From Deltaproteobacteria bacterium (GTDB lineage Bacteria; Bdellovibrionota_B; Oligoflexia; Oligoflexales; Bog-1112): a stretch of 44,433 bases of DNA. Shown piece after piece: positions 19,844-28,409 of the stretch. Position numbers and translations under genes: made by a program. Each line of letters starts with the position of its first letter. Position 1 is the first letter of the stretch. The notes beneath the pieces were generated by a model, which saw nothing but the letters and a program-made list of their open reading frames with translations, was not told the origin of the DNA and ran no database searches. The stretch spans positions 1 through 44,433 of the forward strand of contig CANIBL010000019.1 in the NCBI GenBank assembly GCA_947466225.1, in the 5' to 3' direction.

Positions 19844-20963
19844 CTAAATTTTCTCTCCTCAGTCTCTTTTGAAAGGCGCAACAGGATCCCCACCATCAGT
19901 ACAGAAGAAAGAAGCGAGCTTACGCCGCTACTAATAAGGGGAAGACTGATTCCCTTTGTGGGGAGAAGCCCAGTAACCACAAAAAAATTGAAGATACCTT
20001 GTATCGCAAAAGTCGTTGTAATGCCAAATGCTACATATTTTCGAAAGAGGTTTTCTTGCTGTCGCATAATGGAAAACCCACAGTGAATCACATAGAGAAA
20101 GAGAAGGCAAATGGCCAAAAATCCTAAAAAACCAGACTCTTCTCCGATTACGGATAAAATAAAATCATTATGTGCCTCTGGGAGGAAAAACAATTTTTGC
20201 CGCGATTCTCCCAGGCCCACCCCAAATAGCCCTCCATTTTGAAAGCCCAGATAGCTTTGTATGATTTGAAACCCCCCGGTTTGAAAGTGGTCCCACGGAT
20301 TTAAAAAAACCAAAATTCGCTTGGTTCGATAGGCGGAGGAGAAAATGGCGATACAGGCAAAGAGTCCAGCTCCCCCTGTGGCGTACAGCAGCAGCTTTCG
20401 AGAGACTCCGGATACAAAGATAAAGAGAAATGTACTGGCGACGAGAATGGCGCAATTTCCGAAATCCGGTTGTGCCATTAATGGGATGCCGACCAAAATT
20501 AGGGGTAGCAAAATACGAAGAAGCGTAGGGAGTGGTTTTTCAATGGTGGTGTGCAGACTCAGCGTTTTCGCCAGAAAAAGGAGAAGAGAGAGTTTTGCGA
20601 TTTCAACTGGTTGAAACGAAATGCCTGCGACATGGAGCCACCGAGCAGCCCCTCCTACTTTGCGGTACAATCCAGGTACGAAAACCAACCACAGTAAGAC
20701 AGTGGCAAAAGCGAGGCAATAGGAGCCCCATTTTTCAATCCAAGCAAATGGTACCACTTGTAAAAACCCCACACACAACAGGCTGAGTAGGGAAAAAAAA
20801 ACTGCTTCTTTAGAAAAAAATACGGGTCATGATAAAGGGTCAGTCCTTTAAAAGCCGATGCAGTGTAAATATACAAACACCCCAGAGAGAGCAATACGAC
20901 TAGAGAGAAAAACAAGGAAAACCGCAGAGCAGCGCGTTGAGCGGATTTGTCCATTTGTCTCAT
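19840..20963 (-). CDS. ftsW: Lipid II polymerase/flippase-family FtsW, frameshifted
   Basis: SEDS-family septal peptidoglycan polymerase. The gene is split into two overlapping frames. The N-terminal part (from ATG 20963, MRQMDKSAQ... to about DPYFFLKKQFFF) and the C-terminal part (from about SLLSLLCVGFLQVV, with GISFQPVEIAKLSLL and GLLPTKGISLPLISSG) join only if one T is added to a run of nine T (20801-20793 on the minus strand). With ten T, the frame is open for about 374 residues, the usual FtsW length. Either a sequencing error, transcriptional slippage, or a real inactivation explains it. ATG 20963 overlaps the murD stop (ATGA). Confidence 0.88.
20793..20801 (-). other. T9 homopolymer at the ftsW frameshift
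   Basis: Nine consecutive A on the plus strand (T on the coding strand). This is the point where the two ftsW frames must be joined. A homopolymer of this length is prone both to polymerase slippage and to sequencing miscounts. Confidence 0.85.
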
Positions 20964-22378
20964 GAGGCTGTTCGCTCCTTTCGTTCGGTAAGGAAGGGCT
21001 GTATAGCAGCAATAAAAAAATCCCCTCGGGCTTCAAAGTGAGAAAATTCATCTAAACTTGCACATCCAGGAGAGAACAAAATGGTGCCTTCCGTGGGGAG
21101 CGGATGAGCGAAGCAAGTGCGCAAAGCTTCTTTTAGGGTCGTGCAGGCGATGGGGTTGCAGACCGAAAGATCCTGGGCAATTTGAGGGCCGGTTGTGCCA
21201 AAGGTATACAAGGTTATGATCTTTTCTTTGTATGCAAGCAAAGGGGAAAAGGGCTCGTTTTTTCCCACCCCCCCTAGAAATAGCATACAGGGCCCGGGGG
21301 CACTTTCCAAGGCGCACAGCGTGGAGGCTACTGTGGTGGATTTGCTGTCGTTGATCACAAGGGCGTTATGTACTTTTCCAATCCGTTCGAATCGATGCGG
21401 CAAATATGCGAAATTCTGCAGGTGTTGTAGGAGGAGGGCTGTTGATTTTTGTAAGAATATTGCACAAGCAGTGGCGGCGTAGAGGGCGTTTTTTTGATTA
21501 TGTGGCTCTAGGATATGCGCTTCCTTGAGGTTCTGAGGGGAAATCGTATCAGGATGAATCACCTGCAGTACAGGGGAGCTATCCATCGTCAATGGAGAGG
21601 CACTTTCCGTCATGCCCAGGCCGTCTCGGCCGTCTGGGCATCTCCTGCGATCGAGGGGGATTCCCGACGCTCTCTTCGCTTGCTGGGGATTACGTACCGA
21701 TGGAAATAGATGAACGCCCCATTTTTTTGCAAGGGTTTGGATCTCTGATGTGATGATTCCAACAAAATTTGGGTAAGGAGATTCAAATATTTTGCATTTG
21801 GCAAGAAAGTAGTTTTTTTCCGTCTGATGCTGCCCCATATGGTCATAGGAAAAGTTACAAAACAGGGCCACCTGAGAAGGGATGGGGGCAGACCAGTGAA
21901 GTTGATAGGAAGAGAGCTCCAACACAATGACTTTGGGGGGAGGGGTCTCCTGCACCACGAGGGAAAGCGGTACCCCAATATTGCCAGCGGCTTTGACAGA
22001 GAAGCCTTCTTTTCGCAAGATATGGGCCATCATCATCACGGTGGTGGATTTCCCGTTGGTACCTGTTACGCTGAGAATCGAACCAGTATAGTAGCGAAGG
22101 GCCAGGGTAATCTCACTGGTGATGGCCACCCCTTTTGCCTTTGCGTTGGCAATCCATGGGTGACGAAAATCAACACCGGGGCTTACAATGATTTCCACAT
22201 AGGTTTCACAGGGAGACAGGTGGGAAAAAGGGATAAATACGAGCTGGTTTGCTTGGAATTTTGCCAAGGTTTCAGGTGAAGGCATTTTGTCGTCAGTGAG
22301 TATCACCGATTCATTTTTTGCTTGTAGAAGTTGGGCTGCTGCAAGCCCAGAGATACCGCATCCAAAAACCACCCTCAC
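20960..22378 (-). CDS. murD: UDP-MurNAc-L-Ala--D-Glu ligase with repeat insertion
   Basis: Adds D-glutamate to UDP-MurNAc-L-Ala. 472 residues, about 30 longer than usual. N-terminal VVFGCGISGLAAAQ, ATP loop TGTNGKSTT (105-113), central NFSYDHMGQH, and C-terminal motifs INDSKSTT and LLGGVGKN are intact. The extra length comes from an in-frame palindromic repeat encoding about residues 229-257, an Arg-, Gly- and Asp-rich stretch unlike the rest. It falls in the central domain, in what is probably a surface loop. GTG 22378 follows AGGAG. The gene should be functional since all motifs remain. Confidence 0.94.
   Translation of the reverse strand: MRVVFGCGISGLAAAQLLQAKNESVILTDDKMPSPETLAKFQANQLVFIPFSHLSPCETYVEIIVSPGVDFRHPWIANAKAKGVAITSEITLALRYYTGSILSVTGTNGKSTTVMMMAHILRKEGFSVKAAGNIGVPLSLVVQETPPPKVIVLELSSYQLHWSAPIPSQVALFCNFSYDHMGQHQTEKNYFLAKCKIFESPYPNFVGIITSEIQTLAKKWGVHLFPSVRNPQQAKRASGIPLDRRRCPDGRDGLGMTESASPLTMDSSPVLQVIHPDTISPQNLKEAHILEPHNQKNALYAATACAIFLQKSTALLLQHLQNFAYLPHRFERIGKVHNALVINDSKSTTVASTLCALESAPGPCMLFLGGVGKNEPFSPLLAYKEKIITLYTFGTTGPQIAQDLSVCNPIACTTLKEALRTCFAHPLPTEGTILFSPGCASLDEFSHFEARGDFFIAAIQPFLTERKERTAS
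21608..21694. repeat. Palindromic repeat inserted in murD
   Basis: An 87-bp segment (29 codons) with imperfect terminal inverted repeats CGTCATGCCCAG and CTGGGGATTACG (10 of 12 match). It is built of two half-elements meeting at ATCGAGG, each resembling the copies at 41984-42029 and 42213-42256. Its length is a multiple of three and it has no stop in the murD frame. Reminiscent of the Rickettsia palindromic elements that insert into coding genes, but the sequence is a GTCATCCC-type family. Confidence 0.8.
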
Positions 22379-22387
22379 GCCAGGCTC

Positions 22388-23464
22388 CTATCGAATTTTC
22401 AAACTTAAAAGGCCCATCAAGCCTAAAATTATGGAAATAATCCAAAAGCGAACAATAATTTTGGGCTCTGGCCACCCTTTTAACTCAAAATGGTGGTGAA
22501 TGGGGGCCATCCGAAAAATGCGCTTTCCCGTTGTTTTATACGAAAAAACTTGGGTAATCACCGAGATGGCCTCTACCACAAAGATCCCACCAATCAGTAC
22601 CAGTAAAAGCTCATGTTTGGAAAGAATGGCGATGGTCGCAATAGCGCCACCCAGGGGAAGCGAGCCCACATCTCCCATAAATACTTGAGCCGGGTATGAG
22701 TTGTACCAAAGAAACCCAAGGCTTGCGCCAACCAAACAAGAGGCGAGGATCGTAAGCTCTCCGGCATTTCGAATGAAAGGAAAATGCAAGTATTCTGCAA
22801 TGAGGGCATTTCCTGATACATATGTCAGAATACCAAAGCATCCAGCTGCGATCATAATGGGAACAATGGCCAAGCCATCTAGTCCATCGGTGAGGTTCAC
22901 CGCATTGCTAGATCCAACAATAACAAAAACAGAGAAGGGGATGTACCACCAGCCCAGATCCAAGCTCGTATTTTTAAAGAAGGGGAAGTAGAGGGTGCTC
23001 GCTTCTGGGGTGAGGTAGTAGTGTAGTCCCATAGCAACCAGGGCAAGAATAATTTGCACCCGAAGTTTGCCTTTACCTGTTACCCCTTTGGTGTTTTTGT
23101 GTTTGATCTTTTGATAGTCGTCCCAAAAGCCTAAAGCGCCATATCCAGAAAAAATAAAAACGGAAATCCAGTTAAAAGAATTGGTCCAATCCATCCACAG
23201 CAACAGCGGCACCAAGACAGAGAACAAAATAAGGGTCCCGCCCATGGTAGGGGTGCCCGCCTTGGAGAAGTGAGACTGGGGCCCATCTTGTCGAATGATC
23301 CCTTTGATCTGCTTGGTTTTCAAGGTTCGAATGAGCCAAGGAGACAAAAGAAAACTGATGAATAAGGCAGTGAGGAGGCCCATCATCGCACGAAAGGTGA
23401 TGTAGTGAACGACGTTGAGGGCGTGAAAGGATCGGACGAGGGCTTCGCTCCAATGATACAGCAT
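22388..23464 (-). CDS. mraY: Phospho-MurNAc-pentapeptide translocase
   Basis: Transfers phospho-MurNAc-pentapeptide to undecaprenyl phosphate, making lipid I at the inner membrane. 358 residues with about ten membrane helices. Conserved pieces are GTPTMGG (cytoplasmic loop near 69-75), the NLTDGLDGLA motif with catalytic aspartates, GDVGSLPLGG and the C-terminal PIHHHFELKGWPE. ATG 23464 lies 9 bases after the murF stop; 9 bases separate it from murD. Confidence 0.97.
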   Translation of the reverse strand: MLYHWSEALVRSFHALNVVHYITFRAMMGLLTALFISFLLSPWLIRTLKTKQIKGIIRQDGPQSHFSKAGTPTMGGTLILFSVLVPLLLWMDWTNSFNWISVFIFSGYGALGFWDDYQKIKHKNTKGVTGKGKLRVQIILALVAMGLHYYLTPEASTLYFPFFKNTSLDLGWWYIPFSVFVIVGSSNAVNLTDGLDGLAIVPIMIAAGCFGILTYVSGNALIAEYLHFPFIRNAGELTILASCLVGASLGFLWYNSYPAQVFMGDVGSLPLGGAIATIAILSKHELLLVLIGGIFVVEAISVITQVFSYKTTGKRIFRMAPIHHHFELKGWPEPKIIVRFWIISIILGLMGLLSLKIR

Positions 23465-23473
23465 GGGTTTTCC

Positions 23474-24877
23474 TCAAGGGGAGGGAGGTGTAAAGCGGGA
23501 GATCAACCGATCGAGCCCAATTGCCCGAGAGGCTTTTGCATATAGGACGCCAGGTGGCAGAGATAAGGTGTCGCGCAAGAGGTCTGTCGTAGAAGCATAG
23601 TGTTTCATTTTAGTGGGAGAAAGCCCCAGGCTGCGCGCCCCCTTTGCAATGAAAGCCCCTCGTTCTCCTACAGTAAGTAGGCAGCGTAAGTGCGGAAGTT
23701 GAGTGCAGAGAGCGCCCACTTGCTCATGGGCTTCTTGCCACTGATCTCCGAGCTCAAGCATATCGCCCAGGACCAGCGTTTTTTCCTGAGTGGGGAAGAG
23801 GGCTTCGAGGCTGGCAATCCCTGCTTTCATGCTGCTGGGGTGTGCATTGTAGGTATCGTCGATCATGGTGCAGGTCGGGGTATCGACACGAAAGAACCGA
23901 CCTCGAACACCAGGAAAAGTCGCAAGCCCTTGCTGCATTTCTGCGGGAGAAAGACCTGCGGCAAGTGCAATAGCGCAAGCTGCTGCAGTATTTTGCACGT
24001 AGCTGGGGTGAGCCGAGGGGAGTGTGAGCGTAATGCAGCCTTGAGTTTCGATACGCAACGTCATACGCGCCTCTCCGTTAGGGAGTATCTCAACTTGTTG
24101 GATTTCCACGGTACAAGAGGAGCTTTTTCCGTATGTGATCACAGTGCGGGTAGAAAGAAAAGGCGTAATGCCAGCTGCAATCCAAGTATTATCGGAATTG
24201 GCTACCCATATGGTATGAGGGGGGCTATGGGCAAAAATTTCTAGCTTTGTTTTGGCCAATGCCTCCATGGAACCAAAGACTTCTAGATGGACTGACTCAA
24301 TGCTCAAAAGGGCGGCAATATCGGGTGCCACTAGTTCAGTGAGTGGTCGAATATCCCCGGGGTGTCGTGCGCCTAGCTCGAGGAGTGCGAGCTGATCTCC
24401 TTCTTTCAGTCGCAATAGAGTATGGGGTACGCCGATTTCATTGTTAAAGTTCCCCTTGGAGGCCAATACCGCGCGGTGATTTTTCTCTAAGAGACAGAGG
24501 GTGAGCTCTTTGGTGGTGGTCTTACCGAGGGAGCCCGTGAGTGCAATTACTGTAGGGCGAGTGTGAAATCGCCAGCCCTTTGCAATGGCTTGATAGGCGA
24601 GTAGGGGGTCTGTAACTGTGATGGTACTAAGAGAAAGTCCAGCTGGTAGCGCAGCTCCGGCTTGAATCAATGCACCGACGGCACCTTTTGCTTGGGCTTC
24701 TAGCAGAAAGGCGTGGCCATCGAACTGGGGGCCTTGCAGGGGGACAAACCAAGCGCCGGGTTGTAGCACTCGAGTATCCGTAGAGAAGACGGGCGGCTGT
24801 GGAGCCGGTATGAGGGTCGGCAGCGGGCCTATCAGTATTCCGGCAAGATAGCGTTGATAAAAATCCCACTGGATCAT
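23474..24877 (-). CDS. murF: UDP-MurNAc-tripeptide--D-Ala-D-Ala ligase
   Basis: Adds the D-Ala-D-Ala dipeptide, completing the UDP-MurNAc-pentapeptide. 467 residues. The ATP loop TGSLGKTTTKE is near 113-123, followed by SKGNFNNEIGVPHTLL, and the C-terminal domain holds IDDTYNAHPSSMKA and LGDMLELG. The start overlaps the murE stop by 4 bases. A nearby ddl to make its dipeptide is not in the cluster. Confidence 0.96.
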   Translation of the reverse strand: MIQWDFYQRYLAGILIGPLPTLIPAPQPPVFSTDTRVLQPGAWFVPLQGPQFDGHAFLLEAQAKGAVGALIQAGAALPAGLSLSTITVTDPLLAYQAIAKGWRFHTRPTVIALTGSLGKTTTKELTLCLLEKNHRAVLASKGNFNNEIGVPHTLLRLKEGDQLALLELGARHPGDIRPLTELVAPDIAALLSIESVHLEVFGSMEALAKTKLEIFAHSPPHTIWVANSDNTWIAAGITPFLSTRTVITYGKSSSCTVEIQQVEILPNGEARMTLRIETQGCITLTLPSAHPSYVQNTAAACAIALAAGLSPAEMQQGLATFPGVRGRFFRVDTPTCTMIDDTYNAHPSSMKAGIASLEALFPTQEKTLVLGDMLELGDQWQEAHEQVGALCTQLPHLRCLLTVGERGAFIAKGARSLGLSPTKMKHYASTTDLLRDTLSLPPGVLYAKASRAIGLDRLISRFTPPSP

Positions 24878-26379
24878 GGAGCTGCCTTTGCTTGCAGGTA
24901 CTCACGTACTACGAGTGAATCGGAAAAGGGGCGCCGCTCATCTCCGTATATTTGCACGGTTTCATCTCCTTTTCCAGCAATGACTACTACATCGTGTTCG
25001 CTGGCTTGGGCGAGTACCCAGTGGATGGCGTCGCGTCGATTTTCTATGATTACGTATGCGGAGCTGGGAAGAACACCGGCTTCGATTTCTCGGAGAATCG
25101 CCAGGGGAGCTTCCGAACGGGGGTTGTCGCTGGTAAGACATACAAAATCAGCGCATTCTTTTGCAATGGCACCCATTTGCGGGCGTTTTCCCGTATCTCG
25201 GTTTCCCCCGCAGCCAAAGACCACCCAGAGCTTTTGGCTGGTGAGTGTGCGTGCAGTATGGAGTACGGCTGCTAGCGCGCCAGGTTTGTGTGCGAAGTCC
25301 ACCAGTACAAGTGGAGCTGGCGGTCTTTGGATCTGTTCCAGTCGTCCTGGGATTTGGGGTACGGTTTTCCATAGATTTGAATCTGGGATTTTACCCGTAC
25401 AAACTTGGGTCAGGAGAAGAGCAGCTAAGAAATTCTCCTGATTATGGGTGCCCAAAAAGGGAATATGTCCCTCGAAGCGCTGTCCCTCATGCAGAAACGA
25501 GAGCGGCGTGCCCTCTGGGGTAAAAATGGGGTTGAGCAACAGAGTGGCCGTCGGTGTAGGAAATGCCCCTGTTGGTCCATAGGTACAAAGATCAGAGAGG
25601 GTGGCGACATCTCCCAAAAGGCGTGATGCAAGAGCAGCATGTACAATAGCGCGGCCTTGTAGCAGGTGAGAAAAAAGCTGAGTTTTCGCGTGCCAGTATG
25701 CTTCCATGGTGAGGTGAAAATCTAAGTGGTCCCGGGAGAAACAAGTGAAGGCAGCAGAAGAAAAGCGAAGGGGGGCAACTTTTTTCTGTTCAATGCTATG
25801 CGACGACACCTCCATCACTACGTGCCGAACGCCGGTTTTAGAGGCTGTTGCTAAGAGAGGAAAGAGCACGTCAGGATCTGGTGTTGTATGTCCAGCGGAG
25901 AGATGCTCCTGTCCCCAGAATGCACCGAGAGTCCCAATGGAGAGGCAAGGGATCCCGCTTGCCTCTAACAATGCGCGAGTCATCCATACGGTGCTGGTTT
26001 TTCCATTGGTGCCGGTAACACCGAGAAGCGTGAGGTGGTCTTGGGGGTGGCCTGCTTTGAGAGACTCCCACCAACTCCAAGCTTCTCTTCCATTTCGTAC
26101 CTGAATATAGGGAACCGAGCTGTTTTGGGGTGGCGCTTTTTCTCCCACCACAAATCCAGCACCTTGTTGAACGGCATCGGGGATCCCATCGTGGCCATCT
26201 ACGTGCACACCTGCATAGGCAAGAAAGCCTTCTCCCCGTTGCAACTTCCCAAGGCGTGGTGTGATGCCGTGAATCGGGGTTAAAAGTTGGGTGGGAGTTG
26301 AAAGCAGCAGTTGTTTTTCCGACAAAAGCGCTTCGAATTCACAAAGTGTGGGATGTTTTTTGCAAAGTTGGGGTTCCAC
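24874..26379 (-). CDS. murE: UDP-MurNAc-L-Ala-D-Glu--diaminopimelate ligase
   Basis: Adds the third stem residue. The DNPR motif in CLTSDNPRSEAP (about 415-420) is the signature for meso-diaminopimelate, so the wall is of the mDAP type. 501 residues: ATP loop GVTGTNGKTS, VMEVSSHSIEQ, and the C-terminal GCGGNRDTGKRP. The start is GTG 26379, inside the last 41 bases of ftsI; no strong ribosome site precedes it, so a downstream start cannot be ruled out. Its end overlaps murF by 4 bases. Confidence 0.95.
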   Translation of the reverse strand: MEPQLCKKHPTLCEFEALLSEKQLLLSTPTQLLTPIHGITPRLGKLQRGEGFLAYAGVHVDGHDGIPDAVQQGAGFVVGEKAPPQNSSVPYIQVRNGREAWSWWESLKAGHPQDHLTLLGVTGTNGKTSTVWMTRALLEASGIPCLSIGTLGAFWGQEHLSAGHTTPDPDVLFPLLATASKTGVRHVVMEVSSHSIEQKKVAPLRFSSAAFTCFSRDHLDFHLTMEAYWHAKTQLFSHLLQGRAIVHAALASRLLGDVATLSDLCTYGPTGAFPTPTATLLLNPIFTPEGTPLSFLHEGQRFEGHIPFLGTHNQENFLAALLLTQVCTGKIPDSNLWKTVPQIPGRLEQIQRPPAPLVLVDFAHKPGALAAVLHTARTLTSQKLWVVFGCGGNRDTGKRPQMGAIAKECADFVCLTSDNPRSEAPLAILREIEAGVLPSSAYVIIENRRDAIHWVLAQASEHDVVVIAGKGDETVQIYGDERRPFSDSLVVREYLQAKAAP

Positions 26380-28174
26380 TCGATATATCTTTCTTCGGGG
26401 GATGGGCTTCTGACAGCTTGGGTGTGGGAATGTCCGAAGGTACGTTCATATATTTGAGCGTACGCTCCACGATTTCACTAAATGCAGGGGCAGCCCACTT
26501 CCCACCATAGTACGGTTTTTCTCGCGGTTCATCGAGGACAACATAAACAACGATATGCGGATCGTCAACGGGGGCAAAGCCAATAAAATTCGCCACACGC
26601 GTGTCTTTGCCATATTTTTTGGTCGTTGGATCTACCTTTTGTGCAGTTCCGGTTTTGCCACCCGTTGTATAGGAAGCTGTCTTGGCTAGGGGGGCGGTCC
26701 CTTCGGTGGTAACACGATGGAGAATGGAGCGAATGGTTTTGGATGTTTCAAAGTGAAGAAGGGAGTCCTGCGTCGTTGCGGTATGTTGATACACAATGGT
26801 GCCCTGGGGGGCGGTAATTTTTTCGATGAGATAGGGCGTGACGCGATTGCCTCCATTTACTAAGGTGCTATATCCTTCGATCATTTCGAGTCCAGTTACA
26901 GTAAATCCTTGCCCGAAAGCCACATTAGCAAATCGAATGCCCTTCCATTTTTCCCAGGCAGAAAGTGTACCGTGGGTTGCCCCTGGTAAAGGAAGTTGGG
27001 GATGGGCAGCGGCAAGACCGAAGTCTTTCATTGTTTGATATAGGGTTTCTTTCCCCAGTCTATCCGCGATTTTATAGATGCAAATGTTGCTGGAGTGAAT
27101 CAGCACTTCTGCCGTGGTGAGAAAGGCTTTAGGATGGTCATCGTGAATCACCTGGCCTTTTCCAAGGTGTAGTTGCCCTGACTTTTCACACTGGTGGACT
27201 TCACTCTCGGTGGTAAGCTTTTTCTCCAATGCTTTTGCCACAACAAAAGGCTTCACCACAGAGCCGGGTTCAAAGGCATAGGCTGTGGCACTGTTTTCTG
27301 TATCGGAGATGCGCAGCTGGCTCGTGTCGTTGGGGTTAAAACGAGGATAGTTGGCCATTGCCAAAATTTCCCCTGAATAGGGATCAGCTACAATGGCAAA
27401 ACCCCGTTTGGATCGGCTATTGGCTACCCAGGTGGACAGCGCATCCTCGGCAATTTCTTGCACCACCTGATCGAGGGTAAGATAGACCGAATTTCCACTG
27501 GGCTGAGGCTCTGCAAAGGCTGCATTGGTCAAAATCCAGGCGCCTCGAGCATCTACAGAGTGACGAACATCCAAGCTTTCGCCCCGTAACTCTGCATCGA
27601 GTTGCCGCTCAAGCCCCAAGAGCCCCTTGTTATCGTGTCCCACATACCCGATCAAGGGAGAGGCATAAAAGTTGGCAGGGTAGTATCGAGCTGGTTCTAA
27701 AATCATATGCACACCGGCAAGGTCCATTTGTTCAACTGCTGCCGATTCGTCCTCTGAAATGGTGCGCTTTAACCAAGCAAAATACGTGGATTTTTTCGCC
27801 ACTTTTTCTATGGCGGATTCTGGAATGCGCAAGATTCGACTGAGTTGTCGCTGTTGAGATGGGGTTGGGTCAAACACTTTGGGGTTGAGCGCTACAGAGG
27901 GGGCTCGAATGCTAATCGCCAGAGGAGAGTGTCTGCGATCAAAGAGAGAGCCTCGGTAGGGGGCGATATGAATGGCATGACTATATTGTGAGTCAGCGAT
28001 TTGGTGGAGGAGTTTTGATTCTACAAAAATGTGGATATGGAAAGCGCGTACGATCACAAGGGAGAAAAGAAGTCCAACGCCACGGGCCACCCAGGTAGCA
28101 CGCACTGCATGAAAGCCCAGGCGTCGTTTCTTGGGTGCAACTTGCTGAGAAATCCGGTCATTCGGTGGAATCAT
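26339..28174 (-). CDS. ftsI: Septal penicillin-binding protein 3 (FtsI)
   Basis: Class B PBP: a transpeptidase that cross-links new septal peptidoglycan. 611 residues. A basic cytoplasmic tail and one membrane helix (about 31-50, GVGLLFSLVIVRAFHIHIF) are followed by a dimerisation/pedestal domain and the transpeptidase domain with SVVK (SxxK, in FEPGSVVKPF), SSN, and KTG in GGKTGTAQKV. The ATG at 28174 overlaps ftsL by 17 bases. The C-terminal 14 residues or so are encoded over the start of murE. Confidence 0.95.
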   Translation of the reverse strand: MIPPNDRISQQVAPKKRRLGFHAVRATWVARGVGLLFSLVIVRAFHIHIFVESKLLHQIADSQYSHAIHIAPYRGSLFDRRHSPLAISIRAPSVALNPKVFDPTPSQQRQLSRILRIPESAIEKVAKKSTYFAWLKRTISEDESAAVEQMDLAGVHMILEPARYYPANFYASPLIGYVGHDNKGLLGLERQLDAELRGESLDVRHSVDARGAWILTNAAFAEPQPSGNSVYLTLDQVVQEIAEDALSTWVANSRSKRGFAIVADPYSGEILAMANYPRFNPNDTSQLRISDTENSATAYAFEPGSVVKPFVVAKALEKKLTTESEVHQCEKSGQLHLGKGQVIHDDHPKAFLTTAEVLIHSSNICIYKIADRLGKETLYQTMKDFGLAAAHPQLPLPGATHGTLSAWEKWKGIRFANVAFGQGFTVTGLEMIEGYSTLVNGGNRVTPYLIEKITAPQGTIVYQHTATTQDSLLHFETSKTIRSILHRVTTEGTAPLAKTASYTTGGKTGTAQKVDPTTKKYGKDTRVANFIGFAPVDDPHIVVYVVLDEPREKPYYGGKWAAPAFSEIVERTLKYMNVPSDIPTPKLSEAHPPKKDISSGTPTLQKTSHTL

Positions 28175-28409
28175 GGGTTTCGCCGGGTTTCGACTTTTGT
28201 TCCAACAGGGATAACAGACTTTCTTTTGTCGTGAGCTTGGCTATCTCCATTGTAAGAAGGCTTCTTTTTTTTAGCAATTCGATTTCTTGGGTTTTCAGTC
28301 GTCCGACTTCATATCCGAGGATGGTCGTCTGCGTTCGAATGTAGGATTGGGTGAGCGCTAAGGAAAAAAAACCAAAAAATCCGATCCAAAGCAAGGCTTT
28401 GTGTAGCAT
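28158..28409 (-). CDS. ftsL: Division protein FtsL-like
   Basis: A short 83-residue bitopic protein: hydrophobic N-terminal helix (about 5-21), then a heptad-like, leucine-rich region (GYEVGRLKTQEIELLKKRSL) that probably forms a coiled coil, and a charged tail. FtsL binds FtsB and FtsQ and activates FtsWI. Sequences are poorly conserved, so the call rests on size, topology and position between rsmH and ftsI. It overlaps rsmH by 1 base and ftsI by 17. Confidence 0.75.
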   Translation of the reverse strand: MLHKALLWIGFFGFFSLALTQSYIRTQTTILGYEVGRLKTQEIELLKKRSLLTMEIAKLTTKESLLSLLEQKSKPGETHDSTE

